From the NCBI RefSeq assembly GCF_002007105.1, contig NZ_MVBC01000014.1:1-64000 (forward strand): a stretch of DNA of 64,000 nucleotides, in the 5' to 3' direction. The notes under the pieces are model-generated. The model did no database searches. It worked only from the letters and a program-made list of their open reading frames with translations, and had not been told where the DNA came from. Numbering within the stretch: the stretch's first letter is position 1; every line of letters starts with the position of its first letter. Shown piece after piece: positions 15,708 through 24,179 of this stretch. The position numbers were made by a program, and so were the translations under genes. The DNA is from Hymenobacter sp. CRA2. Its GTDB lineage: Bacteria > Bacteroidota > Bacteroidia > Cytophagales > Hymenobacteraceae.

Positions 15708-16187
15708 TTACTGCGGCCGCGCCACCGCCAGCAGCTCCAGCGCCTCGGCGTAGGTGGGGATGAATGTCAGCGCCTGCGTGGTGCGCTCCAGGGAATGCAC
15801 CCGCCAGCAGTAGTGCTGCACGCCGTTGGTGACGAGCATCAACGGCGCACCCACGGTCTGGTTGTAGGTGGCAATCTGCATGGTCACGGCCGCGGTGAGC
15901 GGTACGGCGGCGGCTTTGCACTCCACCAGCAACAGCGCCTGGCCGTCGGGACCGAGGGCGTGCAGATCGGTGCGCTTGCGGCGGGTGTTGTAGGTATGCC
16001 CGCGCTCCAGGCTGAGCAGGCCGCGCGGGTAGCCCAGGTGCTCCACCAGGTAATTCACCACGTGCTGACGCACCCATTCTTCGGGCGTGCACACCACGTG
16101 GCGGCGCCGTAGCTGGTCCCAGATCAGCAGATGTTCCCCGGATTGCGTAAGTTTGTGGGCGAAAGGCGGCAGGTTCAACGCTTGCAT
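15708..16187 (-). CDS. Stand-alone type I restriction HsdR N-terminal domain protein
   Basis: A 159-residue protein with a PD-(D/E)xK nuclease-like core: 'RRKRTDLHALGPDGQALLLVECKA' gives the D...E-x-K catalytic arrangement, and 'YNQTVGAPLMLVTNG' the following strand. This is the short Bacteroidota protein annotated as an HsdR N-terminal domain; no HsdS, HsdM or helicase domain is present, so it is not a working type I system. Its role may be DNA repair or housekeeping rather than restriction. ATG 16187 (MQALNLPPF) is the typical family start, although a GTG at 16223 is possible. Confidence 0.8.
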   Translation of the reverse strand: MQALNLPPFAHKLTQSGEHLLIWDQLRRRHVVCTPEEWVRQHVVNYLVEHLGYPRGLLSLERGHTYNTRRKRTDLHALGPDGQALLLVECKAAAVPLTAAVTMQIATYNQTVGAPLMLVTNGVQHYCWRVHSLERTTQALTFIPTYAEALELLAVARPQ

Positions 16188-16368
16188 CACCTCCAAAGGT
16201 ACGGCTAAGTCAGGCTCCTGCACCCGCTTTTCGCTCCGCAGAGCCGTCGTTCAGTTCTTGTGCGACGGTTTTTTTGTACCCGCTGCTTTCGGTTGAAACC
16301 AACCGCCGCTTGGCCGGCTTCGTTTCTACACCCCAACCAAACGCCCCTTCCCCTACTTCCCATACTAC

Positions 16369-17142
16369 ATGAAGACCAAACCCGATATTGTCAAGAACTG
16401 GCTGCCCCGCTACACGGGCGTGCCGCTGGAGGAGTTCGGCCAGTACATCCTGCTGACCAACTTCATCAACTACGTGGAGATGTTTGCCAAGCAGTTCGAC
16501 GTGCCCATTCGCGGCCTCGACAAGCCCATGCAGACGGCTACGGCCAACGGCATCACCATCATCAATTTCGGCATGGGCTCCCCCATGGCCGCCACGGTGA
16601 TGGACCTGCTCTCCGCCATCAAGCCCAAAGCAGCTCTGTTCTTGGGCAAGTGCGGCGGCCTGAAGCACAATACCAAGGTCGGTGACCTGATTCTGCCCAT
16701 CGCCGCCATCCGCGGCGAAGGTACCTCCGATGACTACCTGCCGCCGGAAGTGCCCGCGCTGCCCTCCTTCCGCCTGCAGCGGGCCGTGTCGTCGATGATC
16801 AAGAAGTACGAGAAGGACTACTGGACGGGCACGGTATACACCACCAACCGCCGCGTGTGGGAGCAGGACGACAACTTCAAGGAGTACCTGAAGCAGATCC
16901 GGGCCATGGCCGTGGACATGGAAACGGCAACGATTTTCGTGGTGGGCTTCGCCAATGAAATTCCGCACGGCGCCCTGCTGCTAGTATCGGACGAGCCGAT
17001 GACGCCGGAGGGAGTGAAGACGGCCGAGAGCGACAAGAAAGTAACCACCGACTACGTGACGTCGCACTTGCAGATTGGCATCGAGTCCTTGCTGGAGCTG
17101 AAAAACTCCGGCGAATCGGTGAAGCACATGCGCTTCGAGTAG
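16369..17142 (+). CDS. amn: AMP nucleosidase
   Basis: Hydrolyses AMP to adenine and ribose 5-phosphate. The 257-residue protein is the short form, consisting of the PNP/UDP-phosphorylase-like catalytic domain without the N-terminal domain of the long enterobacterial enzyme. Family segments are 'INFGMGSPMAATVMDLLSAI' near 66, 'FLGKCGGL' near 90, 'VGDLILPIAAIRGEGTSD' near 104 and the V-D-M-E-T-A-T motif near 182 for ribose binding. 'SDEPMTPEGVKT' supplies the catalytic Asp. A terminator follows. Confidence 0.9.
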   Translation: MKTKPDIVKNWLPRYTGVPLEEFGQYILLTNFINYVEMFAKQFDVPIRGLDKPMQTATANGITIINFGMGSPMAATVMDLLSAIKPKAALFLGKCGGLKHNTKVGDLILPIAAIRGEGTSDDYLPPEVPALPSFRLQRAVSSMIKKYEKDYWTGTVYTTNRRVWEQDDNFKEYLKQIRAMAVDMETATIFVVGFANEIPHGALLLVSDEPMTPEGVKTAESDKKVTTDYVTSHLQIGIESLLELKNSGESVKHMRFE

Positions 17143-17178
17143 ACGCATTCCGCCCGGACGAATTGCACTTTATTTTGG

Positions 17179-17215
17179 GAGCCTTGGCAGTTGATGCCGA
17201 GGCTCTTCTATTTTT
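17179..17215 (+). terminator. Rho-independent terminator after amn
   Basis: GAGCCTTGGCA (17179-17189) pairs with TGCCGAGGCTC (17195-17205) with one G-T wobble, followed by TTCTATTTTT. Confidence 0.8.
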
Positions 17216-17239
17216 ACCCCTTCTCCTCCACCCTACCCT

Positions 17240-17674
17240 ATGCCCACACCTACTCCTCATTACTTATCCATCGACTACGAAGCCGACGCGGGCCTGCTGG
17301 TGGGCCGCTGGCAGCGGCTGGTGATGCCCTTCGAGCTGCACCGCGGCTACGCCCGCCTGCTCGATGCGGCGGCCGAGCACGCCTGCCGCTACTGGCTTAT
17401 CGATACCAGCCAGCGCATGATTGGGGTGGATGCCACCGACGTGCAGTGGATGATGGATAAGTTCTTTCCGCAGCTGCAGCCGCGCCTGGGCCGCACCACC
17501 TACCTGGCGTATCTGATGGCCCCGCACCAGCTGGCGGGCATGCTCACCGATCGGGCTATGCCCACGATGGATTACTTCGACGGCCGCCCCTACGACCTGG
17601 CGCGCTTCACCCACGAGGAGCAGGCCCGCGCATGGCTGCGGCAGTGTGCCTCCCAGGACGCGCAGGTAGCCTAA
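17240..17674 (+). CDS. Small STAS-like protein, paralogue 1
   Basis: A 144-residue soluble protein, unnamed. It has the layout of a short alpha/beta STAS/SpoIIAA-like domain: a strand with a W (L-V-G-R-W), a helix, the strand Y-W-L-I-D-T-S, then 'DATDVQWMMDKFFPQL', a strand region 'YLAYLMAP', and a closing helix 'FTHEEQARAWL'. The same layout, including a mid-protein D/N-D or D-T strand, a tryptophan-containing helix and the final A-R/E-x-W-L helix, recurs in the genes at 55579 and 56066, so they are probably paralogues. Function unknown. Confidence 0.65.
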   Translation: MPTPTPHYLSIDYEADAGLLVGRWQRLVMPFELHRGYARLLDAAAEHACRYWLIDTSQRMIGVDATDVQWMMDKFFPQLQPRLGRTTYLAYLMAPHQLAGMLTDRAMPTMDYFDGRPYDLARFTHEEQARAWLRQCASQDAQVA

Positions 17675-17703
17675 GCAGCGGCCGCGCTGCGTACCTTCGC
17701 CGC

Positions 17704-19380
17704 ATGATTCGTACGCTCCGCCCGTGGCAGCGGCTGGCCGGCCTGTCGGCCGCCATGTTGCCCCTGCTGGTTGGCCTCACGGCCTGCCCCAGTGCCCAGA
17801 CTTCGGCCGATCTGGTCGTGTACAACGCCACCGTCTACCCCGTGGACTCCGCGTTCAGCAAAGCGCAGGCCTTCGCCGTGCAGGACGGGCAGATTCTGTT
17901 CGTGGGCTCCTCCGACGAGGTGCGCCGCCGCTACAAGGCCCAGGAGCAAGTCGACGCGCACGGCAAGTTCATCTACCCCGGCTTCTACGACGCGCACTGC
18001 CACTTCTACCGCTACGCCCTCGGTTTGCGCGACGCCAACCTAGTGGGCACCGGCTCCTGGAGCGAGGTACTGGGCAAGCTGCGCGCCCAGCGCGGGCAGT
18101 ACCCGCAGGCCGCCTGGCTGACGGGCCGCGGCTGGGACCAGAATGACTGGGCCGTGAAGCAGTTTCCGACCAAAGACTCGCTGGACCGGCAGTTTCCCGA
18201 CGTGCCCGTGTTCATTATCCGCGTCGATGGGCACGCGGCGCTGGTCAACCAGAAAGCGCTGGACCTGGCCGGCGTTACGGCCCGCACGCCCATCAGCGGT
18301 GGCATGATTGAGCGCGACGCGCAGGGCCGCCTCACGGGCCTGCTCGTCGACAACGCGGTGGACCTGGTGTCGGCCAAGATTCCGGAGCCGACACCCGCCG
18401 AAGCGGCCAAGCTGCTCCTGCAGGCCCAGCAGGAATGCGTGGAACTGGGCCTCACCAGCCTCGCCGACGCCGGCCTGGAGCCCGGCCAGATCGAGCGCAT
18501 CGACTCGCTGCAGCAGGCCAAGCAGCTGAAGATCCGGCTGGATGCCATGATCAGCGCCACGCCGGCCAACGTGCAGTACTACCTCAAAAAAGGCCCGTAC
18601 CGCACCGACCGGCTCACCGTCAACTCCTTCAAGGTATACGCCGACGGGGCCCTTGGCTCACGTGGCGCCTGCCTGCTGCATCCTTACTCCGACCGCCCCA
18701 AGCAGACGGGCTTCCTGCTTTCCTCGGTGAAGGAATATCGCGACCTGGCCCAGCGCCTGGCGGCTAGTCCTTTCCAGATGAACACCCACGCCATCGGCGA
18801 CTCGGCCAACCGCCTGCTGCTCGACATCTACGGCGAGGTGCTGCGCGGGCAGAAAGACCGGCGCTGGCGCATCGAGCACGCGCAGGTGGTCAGCCTGGGC
18901 GACGTGGCTAAGTTTCAGCGCTACGGCATTGTGCCCTCGGTGCAGCCCACCCACGCTACCTCCGATATGTACTGGGCCGGCGAGCGGCTGGGCGCCGAGC
19001 GGCTGAAAACCGCCTATGCTTACAAGGACCTGCTGCGCGCCACCGGCCGCGTGGCCCTCGGCTCCGACTTCCCGGTGGAGTACCTCAATCCGCTGTTTGG
19101 CTTCCACGCCGCCGTGGCCCGGCAAGACGCCAAGAATTTCCCCAAGGGCGGCTTTCAGCCCGAAAACGCCCTCACCCGCCAGGAAGCCCTGCGCGGCATG
19201 ACCGAATGGGCCGCCTGGGCTGCCTTCGAGGACGACAAAAAAGGCACCCTGACCAAAGGCAAGTGGGCCGACTTCGTCATCCTCGACCAGGACATCATGA
19301 CCGCCCCGGCCGCCCAACTGCGCGCGGTGAAAGTGCTGGGCACCTACATCCAGGGGGAGAAAGTGCATGGCTCCAAGTAG
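17704..19380 (+). CDS. YtcJ-like amidohydrolase (amidohydrolase family 3), predicted lipoprotein
   Basis: A 558-residue metal-dependent hydrolase with a lipoprotein-type signal ending L-T-A-C, implying an envelope location. Metal and active-site segments of the family are present: D-A-H-C-H-F near 98, 'RVDGHAALVNQKAL' near 176, 'VYADGALGSRGACLL' near 310, 'NTHAIGDSANRLLL' near 360, 'RIEHAQVV' near 390 and 'LGSDFPVEY' near 454. The physiological substrate of this group is generally unknown. ATG 17704 is chosen because the upstream frame overlaps the previous gene. TACCTTCG at 17692-17699 is a near match to the -7 element and would give a very short leader. Confidence 0.88.
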   Translation: MIRTLRPWQRLAGLSAAMLPLLVGLTACPSAQTSADLVVYNATVYPVDSAFSKAQAFAVQDGQILFVGSSDEVRRRYKAQEQVDAHGKFIYPGFYDAHCHFYRYALGLRDANLVGTGSWSEVLGKLRAQRGQYPQAAWLTGRGWDQNDWAVKQFPTKDSLDRQFPDVPVFIIRVDGHAALVNQKALDLAGVTARTPISGGMIERDAQGRLTGLLVDNAVDLVSAKIPEPTPAEAAKLLLQAQQECVELGLTSLADAGLEPGQIERIDSLQQAKQLKIRLDAMISATPANVQYYLKKGPYRTDRLTVNSFKVYADGALGSRGACLLHPYSDRPKQTGFLLSSVKEYRDLAQRLAASPFQMNTHAIGDSANRLLLDIYGEVLRGQKDRRWRIEHAQVVSLGDVAKFQRYGIVPSVQPTHATSDMYWAGERLGAERLKTAYAYKDLLRATGRVALGSDFPVEYLNPLFGFHAAVARQDAKNFPKGGFQPENALTRQEALRGMTEWAAWAAFEDDKKGTLTKGKWADFVILDQDIMTAPAAQLRAVKVLGTYIQGEKVHGSK

Positions 19381-19394
19381 CCCGGCTTATAGCC

Positions 19395-19438
19395 AAGAAA
19401 AAGGCCGCTACCCAACCATGGGCAGCGGCCTTTTTCTT
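19395..19438. terminator. Bidirectional rho-independent terminator
   Basis: Perfect 15-base arms AAGAAAAAGGCCGCT and AGCGGCCTTTTTCTT (19395-19409 with 19424-19438) give a GC stem with A- and T-tracts on either side. It lies between the convergent amidohydrolase and DinB genes, suiting both. Confidence 0.92.
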
Positions 19439-19452
19439 GATGTATGGCCCGC

Positions 19453-19965
19453 TTATTTCTCGTCGGCCGAGGGGCCGTAGATGGCGGGTACCGGAATATC
19501 GAGCAGGCGCAGGTACACCGACAGCTGCCCGCGGTGGTGGATGAGGTGATTGAGCACCAGCACGCGCAGCACGCCGGCGCGCGGCAGCGTGCGCACCACC
19601 TGCTCGCCGCGGCGCATGGCCCAGGAGCTGTGCAGCTGCTCGTCTTCGATGCCGGCAACGACTTGCTGAATGCTGGCGGCGTTGACGTCGAAGCGGCTCA
19701 AGACTTCATCCGTGGTAGTAGCCGGCGTGGGCCACTGCACGGCCGTTATGTCGGTTTCGCTGCCCTGCAAGGAGAGTTCGAGGAAGCCGATGAGGTTGGC
19801 CATGTGCCAGGCCAGCTTGCCGATAGGCATGGATTTGGGGTGCGGGCGCCAGTCGAACTGGTCGGTGGGCACGCGCTCCAGCAGGCGGCGCGTGAGTTGC
19901 AGCTCGGTTTGTAGCTCGGCTGCAAAAGTGGCCTGCAGGGTGGGTTGGGCAGTAGCGGTTGACAT
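19453..19965 (-). CDS. DinB family protein
   Basis: A 170-residue four-helix-bundle protein of the DinB/YfiT superfamily. The three metal-coordinating histidines can be placed in 'KLAWHMANLIGFLE' (near 54) and the C-terminal 'LNHLIHHRGQLSVYLRLL' (near 139-144), with the G-Q-L typical of the family. Members are often metal-dependent thiol transferases or stress proteins; the particular reaction is unknown. The gene is alone, between a terminator and an MFS gene. Confidence 0.85.
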   Translation of the reverse strand: MSTATAQPTLQATFAAELQTELQLTRRLLERVPTDQFDWRPHPKSMPIGKLAWHMANLIGFLELSLQGSETDITAVQWPTPATTTDEVLSRFDVNAASIQQVVAGIEDEQLHSSWAMRRGEQVVRTLPRAGVLRVLVLNHLIHHRGQLSVYLRLLDIPVPAIYGPSADEK

Positions 19966-20049
19966 GGGAGAAAGGGTTATTGACTTGCCTAACCGGCCAC
20001 GCAGCGGAAGGTTGGCAATAGCGGATTGCGGCTACGGCAAGAACAGAAA

Positions 20050-20080
20050 AAAGCCCTGCTTCGGAGTGAAGCAGGGCTTT
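20050..20080 (-). terminator. Rho-independent terminator of the MFS gene
   Basis: The stem AAAGCCCTGCTTC / GAAGCAGGGCTTT (20050-20062 with 20068-20080) has a T-run on the minus strand (complement of the A-run at 20047-20052), just after the stop of the MFS gene at 20096. Confidence 0.88.
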
Positions 20081-20095
20081 CGAAAACGGACCAGT

Positions 20096-21520
20096 CTAGC
20101 GCGTCGCCGGCATACCGACGTTGGGCGTGGCGGACGGCGGAGGCACGGCCGCGGGGCCTTCGGTAGGCTCGTCGCGCAGCTTTTTGCCGCGCAGCGTGAG
20201 CAGGAATACTAGGCCCAGGATGAAGAACACAATCAGCGCCAGGATGCTGTTGCGCATCGAGCCGGTAATCTGGGCGATGTAGCCGAAAGAGAACGTGCCA
20301 ATCACGATGCTGAGCTTCTCGGTCACGTCGAAGAAGCTGAAGAAGGCGGCCGTGTTGGGCGTGTTTTCGGGGATAATCTTGGAATAAGTGCTGCGCGACA
20401 GGCTCTGAACGGCTCCCATCGTCAGGCCAATAACCGAAGCCAGGGCATAGAATGACCAACCGGCCTGCACGTAGTAGCCGGCAATGCAGATCAGGGCCCA
20501 GATAACCACCGACCAGCTCAGCGCCCGCGTATTGCCGATGCGCTCCGAGAGCTTGGCAAACAGGTAAGCGCCGAGGATACCGACGATTTGCAGCAGCAGA
20601 ATGGTGATAATCAGCGCGGTGCTTTCCAGGTGCAGTTCCTTGTCGCCGAAGATGGTGGCCACGTACATCACCGTCTGCACACCCATGTTGTAGGTAAAAT
20701 AGGCCAGCAGGAAGCGTTTCAGGTTGGGCAGGTGCTTGAGCTGGTCCCACACCTTGCCCAGCTCGTGGAAGCCGTTGAGCACCCAGCCCGAATCAGACGT
20801 GGCTGCGCCGGCGGGGCGGCCGGGGTCCTTGGGCAGCGCGGCGAAGGGAATCTGCGCAAAGCCGGCCCACCACACGCCCGTCAGCAGAAAGCCGATGCGC
20901 GTAGCCAGGCCCGTTTCCAGCCCGAACGTCTCGTGGCCCATGATGAGCACCAGGCACATAACCAGCAGCAACACCGAGCCGATGTAGCCCATGGAGAAGC
21001 CGCGGGCCGACAGCGAATCATACTTTTCCTCCGAGCTGATGACGGGCAGGTAGCTATTGTAGAACACGATGGAGCCCGAGAAGCCCACCGTAGCCGAAAT
21101 AAAGATGAAGGTGCTCAGCGTGAGCGTGTCGGGCGTAAACAGGAACAGTGCCGCGCAGGAAATGGCCCCGAGGTAGCAGAAAATCTGCATGAACAGCTTC
21201 TTGCGCCCCGAGAAGTCGGCCAGGGACGTAAGGAACGGGCTGATCAGCGCGATGATCAGGAAGGCGGCCGAAATGGCGTAGGTCAGCAGCGAAGAGCCGG
21301 GCACCTGGTAGCCCAGGAAGCTGACCACGTCGGTTTGCGGGCTGAGTTCTTTGGTGACGCTGCCCCAGTAAATCGGGAAGATGGAGCTGGTAATGACCAG
21401 CGGGTACACGGAGTTGGCCCAGTCGTAGAACGTCCAGCCGCGGGTGATGCGCTTGTCGTCCTTGGGTACGTTTTCAAAGCCCGCGTCGGCCGGGGGGGCT
21501 GCGGGCGTGGCAGTGCTCAT
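20096..21520 (-). CDS. MFS transporter, UMF1/Atg22-like
   Basis: A 474-residue inner-membrane protein with roughly twelve hydrophobic segments. The N-terminal signature 'GWTFYDWANSVYPLVITSSIFPIYW' and the later 'NSYLPVIS...SARGFSMGYIGSVLLL' fit the UMF1 (Atg22-like) branch of the major facilitator superfamily. Some members elsewhere export amino acids or are of unknown substrate. The C-terminus is a Pro/Ala-rich cytosolic tail. ATG 21520 (MSTATPA) is chosen; the longer frame overlaps the PtuB-like gene region and lacks coding features. Confidence 0.88.
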   Translation of the reverse strand: MSTATPAAPPADAGFENVPKDDKRITRGWTFYDWANSVYPLVITSSIFPIYWGSVTKELSPQTDVVSFLGYQVPGSSLLTYAISAAFLIIALISPFLTSLADFSGRKKLFMQIFCYLGAISCAALFLFTPDTLTLSTFIFISATVGFSGSIVFYNSYLPVISSEEKYDSLSARGFSMGYIGSVLLLVMCLVLIMGHETFGLETGLATRIGFLLTGVWWAGFAQIPFAALPKDPGRPAGAATSDSGWVLNGFHELGKVWDQLKHLPNLKRFLLAYFTYNMGVQTVMYVATIFGDKELHLESTALIITILLLQIVGILGAYLFAKLSERIGNTRALSWSVVIWALICIAGYYVQAGWSFYALASVIGLTMGAVQSLSRSTYSKIIPENTPNTAAFFSFFDVTEKLSIVIGTFSFGYIAQITGSMRNSILALIVFFILGLVFLLTLRGKKLRDEPTEGPAAVPPPSATPNVGMPATR

Positions 21521-21596
21521 ATAGCTCGGAAAAGGTGAAGGTGTGGTAGCGGGCAAGATAACGGGAATTGGCCGGGGCGGTTGTGGGCCGTCGAGG

Positions 21597-22430
21597 CTAG
21601 TGGCCCAGCGGCGGCCATAGTTCCGGGAAGTTAGCCCGCACCATGCCGGCGTACTGTTCCGTAGCGTGGGCAGCTTTTCGGTAGTCAAGCCGGGCTTGGG
21701 CTATCTTCCGGCCTAGCTCTTCCTCCGAGCCGTACGTTGCTATCAGCAGCTCCAGGTCCACGACGGGCGGATTATGGTCGAGGATACGCGCCAAGAACTC
21801 CTGGTTCCGCAGACAACGCAGGTAGTCGCGCCGGTAATCAAGCAGCTCTTTACGGTTCAGCCCGTAACCCACTATGGAGGCCCGGCCTTCCGGCGTGTGC
21901 CCTTTGGCTACTTCATCCTCAAAGGTGAGGTGCAAGGTCAGATCAGGCGTCACGGCAGGGTTCAGCAACAGGGGCCGCTCCTGCGTCAGGTCGTCGTGGT
22001 GGGTACGCGCCCGGCCCGCCGGGTCGTTGGCCAGCGGAAACAGCTGATGCTTCCGGATGCGGTTGCAGTCTTCGCAGGCATAGAGCAGGTTGCTCCATTC
22101 GTAGGCCAGCCAGTAGTAGCCGGGGCCCTGCACCAGCGCGGCGGCCGATTGACGGTAGCCGGCTTTGGGCCGGTAGTGCTCCACGTCGCCGGGGCTGCTG
22201 TGGCCGAAGCGGGCTTCGCAGTAGGCGCATTTGCCGTGCTGGTCTTCCTTGAGCCGCGCTTTCACGTCGCGGGCCGCGTAGATGCGCCGCAGGGGCTTCA
22301 GGGCCGGGGTGCCGGGCTGCTGGCAGGCGGCTTCGTCGGCGTCGTAGGTTTGCTCGAGCCGGGCGCGGGCCGCGCCGGCCTCCCGTTGCAGCGAGGCCGG
22401 CGCGACGGGGCTTTTCTGCACCGGAATCAT
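21597..22430 (-). CDS. ptuB: Septu-like PtuB HNH endonuclease
   Basis: A 277-residue nuclease candidate, the effector of a two-gene Septu-like anti-phage module. The zinc-finger HNH motif is clear: C68-x2-C71 (K-C-A-Y-C-E), D82-V-E-H-Y-R-P-K carrying the catalytic His85, and C119-x2-C122-N123 with K/H at 127-128. The segment Y-Y-W-L-A-Y-E-W-S-N-L-L between them is characteristic of PtuB and the related TIGR02646-type proteins. The start codon overlaps the stop of the ATPase gene by four bases (ATGA), implying translational coupling. In known Septu systems PtuB cuts nucleic acid when licensed by PtuA. No retron reverse transcriptase is present. Confidence 0.8.
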   Translation of the reverse strand: MIPVQKSPVAPASLQREAGAARARLEQTYDADEAACQQPGTPALKPLRRIYAARDVKARLKEDQHGKCAYCEARFGHSSPGDVEHYRPKAGYRQSAAALVQGPGYYWLAYEWSNLLYACEDCNRIRKHQLFPLANDPAGRARTHHDDLTQERPLLLNPAVTPDLTLHLTFEDEVAKGHTPEGRASIVGYGLNRKELLDYRRDYLRCLRNQEFLARILDHNPPVVDLELLIATYGSEEELGRKIAQARLDYRKAAHATEQYAGMVRANFPELWPPLGH

Positions 22431-23881
22431 GCGGCGGGCGCGTCGGAAGGGTTGCGGCCCAGCTTCTGCCGCAGCTGTTGCAGCACGGCGTTTACGTCGC
22501 GCTCCGAGGGCGTTTCGCCCAGGGGCTGCTGATCCAGCTCGGCGGTCAACTCTTGCAGGCGCTTCTTTTCGGCGGCCGTGCGGCGGGTTTTGCTGAGCAG
22601 GGCGGCGCGCTCGGCCAGCTTCTCTTCCGTAGCCAGGGAGCGGGCCGTTTCCAGGCCAAACAGTTCACTGGTCATAATCTGGTCGAGGCGCCAGCCGCGC
22701 ACGTCCTCGGGGTTCTGGTGTACTTTGGTCTGGTCGCCCTCGCGTTTGAGCAGCACCACGTTGGCCCCGCCGGGCTGGTCGCCGGCGGCCTGCACCACCA
22801 GCGGGCTGTGAGCGGTAGCAATGAACTGGGTGTTCTTGAAGACGCCGCTGAGGAAGCCAATGAGCTTGCGCTGCCAGCTTGGGTGCAGGTGCAAATCAAT
22901 TTCATCGATGAGCACGATGGCCGGCTCTTCCAGCGGGTTCGGGCTATCAGGGTAGCGGATGAACAGCTTGCTGGCAAAGTCCGTCAGCCACACGACCAGA
23001 GTTTGGTAGCCCAGGCTCATGTCGCGCAGGCGCACCCAATTATCAAAAAGTAGAAATTCTAGATTTATTTGAGGCTTTTGAGGTGTACCGGTTGAGGATA
23101 TGCGCAACTCGGTTACACCTGGAAGAACTTTTTTAAGCATAGATTCAACCAGATTGCGTGCATTTTCTAATTGCTTAGCATTTCCACCTGCCAATCTACT
23201 TCCATAGTCAATATTCAAGAACCATTCTTGAGGATCAAGAAGAGCAGCTCGATCATCGAATAAACTAATATAACTGTCAGAGTTGCCATACACTTCTCCT
23301 ATAGCAGAATTCCCTACTGTGCGACCAGCACCATACCCATAGCAAATTAACCCTAAAGACTTACTATCAACTAAGGAGTGTGCATTATAGACATGATCAT
23401 TAACATAGGTGCAATTTATAGTAGCCATAGTATGATCTGTTGTAGCGTCATAGACATAGCTGCGTGAGAAGTCTTCAAGTCTCTTTCCTGTGCATGCAAC
23501 ATATTTTAGATTTGTAAATTCAGCTCTTTTATTTTCCTCATTGCGCAAAAGCAACCAGTCATGCCTCCAACCATCAAAATAAGATGTTGAGTAATATTCT
23601 GCTTGCCCTACTTTCCTTGCAGTATCTGTTTCAAAGGGTCTCCTACTTGGCATTAATGCTGCAAGGGATTTTAATATTGTTGTTTTACCTACACCATTAT
23701 CACCGAGAATAATAGTCCATTGTGAAGGGACTCCATCGCCTAAATGATCTTCTGTGAATTCTTGATGTCTCACCCCACCTTCGGTAAAGTATATCGTCTG
23801 CTTTTCCCCGAAGCTGCGCACGTTTTCCAGGCTCAGCGAGAGGAAGTAAGCGGGGGGCGGCGCGGTGGTTTTCTTGGTCAT
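22427..23881 (-). CDS. ptuA: Septu-like PtuA AAA/ABC-type ATPase
   Basis: A 484-residue ATPase with an SMC/OLD-like nucleotide-binding fold. Walker A G-D-N-G-V-G-K-T-T is at 60-68, an ABC-type signature M-S-L-G-Y-Q-T at 288-294, Walker B A-I-V-L-I-D-E-I-D at 321-329 followed by L-H-L-H-P (D-loop region), and the switch His in T-A-H-S-P near 358. The C-terminal tail is charged and helical. It is coupled to a PtuB-type HNH gene, so it is inferred to be the sensor/regulator of a Septu-like defence system. The gene is mosaic: codons for about residues 31-281 (23037-23790) are strikingly AT-rich whereas both ends are GC-rich like the neighbours. ATG 23881 is chosen. Confidence 0.8.
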   Translation of the reverse strand: MTKKTTAPPPAYFLSLSLENVRSFGEKQTIYFTEGGVRHQEFTEDHLGDGVPSQWTIILGDNGVGKTTILKSLAALMPSRRPFETDTARKVGQAEYYSTSYFDGWRHDWLLLRNEENKRAEFTNLKYVACTGKRLEDFSRSYVYDATTDHTMATINCTYVNDHVYNAHSLVDSKSLGLICYGYGAGRTVGNSAIGEVYGNSDSYISLFDDRAALLDPQEWFLNIDYGSRLAGGNAKQLENARNLVESMLKKVLPGVTELRISSTGTPQKPQINLEFLLFDNWVRLRDMSLGYQTLVVWLTDFASKLFIRYPDSPNPLEEPAIVLIDEIDLHLHPSWQRKLIGFLSGVFKNTQFIATAHSPLVVQAAGDQPGGANVVLLKREGDQTKVHQNPEDVRGWRLDQIMTSELFGLETARSLATEEKLAERAALLSKTRRTAAEKKRLQELTAELDQQPLGETPSERDVNAVLQQLRQKLGRNPSDAPAA

Positions 23882-23950
23882 AGTAAGAGCAGGTAAGTAC
23901 GAAGCCGGACGGCGCAGCGGCGGCGGTTTCGGAACGAGGCAGGGCTGGGT

Positions 23951-24032
23951 GTAGAGACGCAACCTTGCGTCCCATCGTTGAACGATAACGCCCGCACGGC
24001 GCGGACGAGGAGACGCAAATATGCGTCTCTAC
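23951..24032. repeat. GTAGAGACGC inverted-repeat element
   Basis: Inverted arms GTAGAGACGCAACCTTGCGT (from 23951) and GACGCAAATATGCGTCTCTAC (to 24032, one base shorter core) with a GC-rich middle. A related half-arm occurs near 3240. It lies immediately upstream of the ptuA-like start codon and may contain or disrupt its promoter. Confidence 0.65.
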
Positions 24033-24052
24033 AACTGGCCGGAACTGCATAG

Positions 24053-24091
24053 GCGCCAAAAATAACGGGCCTGCCGGTAGCGGCAGGCCCG
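24053..24091 (-). terminator. Rho-independent terminator downstream of the HU-like gene
   Basis: Perfect stem CGGGCCTGCCG / CGGCAGGCCCG (24066-24076 with 24081-24091). Read on the minus strand it is followed by TTATTTTT, so it should stop transcripts from the HU-like gene before the ptuAB-like module. Confidence 0.85.
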
Positions 24092-24104
24092 TCGGTGGCT
24101 TTTG

Positions 24105-24168
24105 CAAGACATCCTAATGTCTGAGCTAAGACATCGGTATGTCTGAGGCAAGACATTAGGATGTCTTG
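24105..24168. repeat. Palindrome with repeated AGACAT/ATGTCT units
   Basis: Perfect 18-base arms CAAGACATCCTAATGTCT (24105-24122) and AGACATTAGGATGTCTTG (24151-24168), with a third AGACATCGGTATGTCT unit between them. Three short palindromes are therefore nested in one larger palindrome, located 11 bases downstream of the HU-like stop codon. Confidence 0.75.
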
Positions 24169-24179
24169 GCGGAAGCGTC

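Noticed and set aside
15708-16187. Type I restriction-modification system
   Set aside because: Only the HsdR N-terminal nuclease-like domain is present; there is no helicase, HsdM or HsdS gene nearby.
21597-23881. Retron Ec78-type system
   Set aside because: Retron Ec78 uses PtuAB-like effectors, but there is no reverse transcriptase or msr/msd-like sequence next to these genes.
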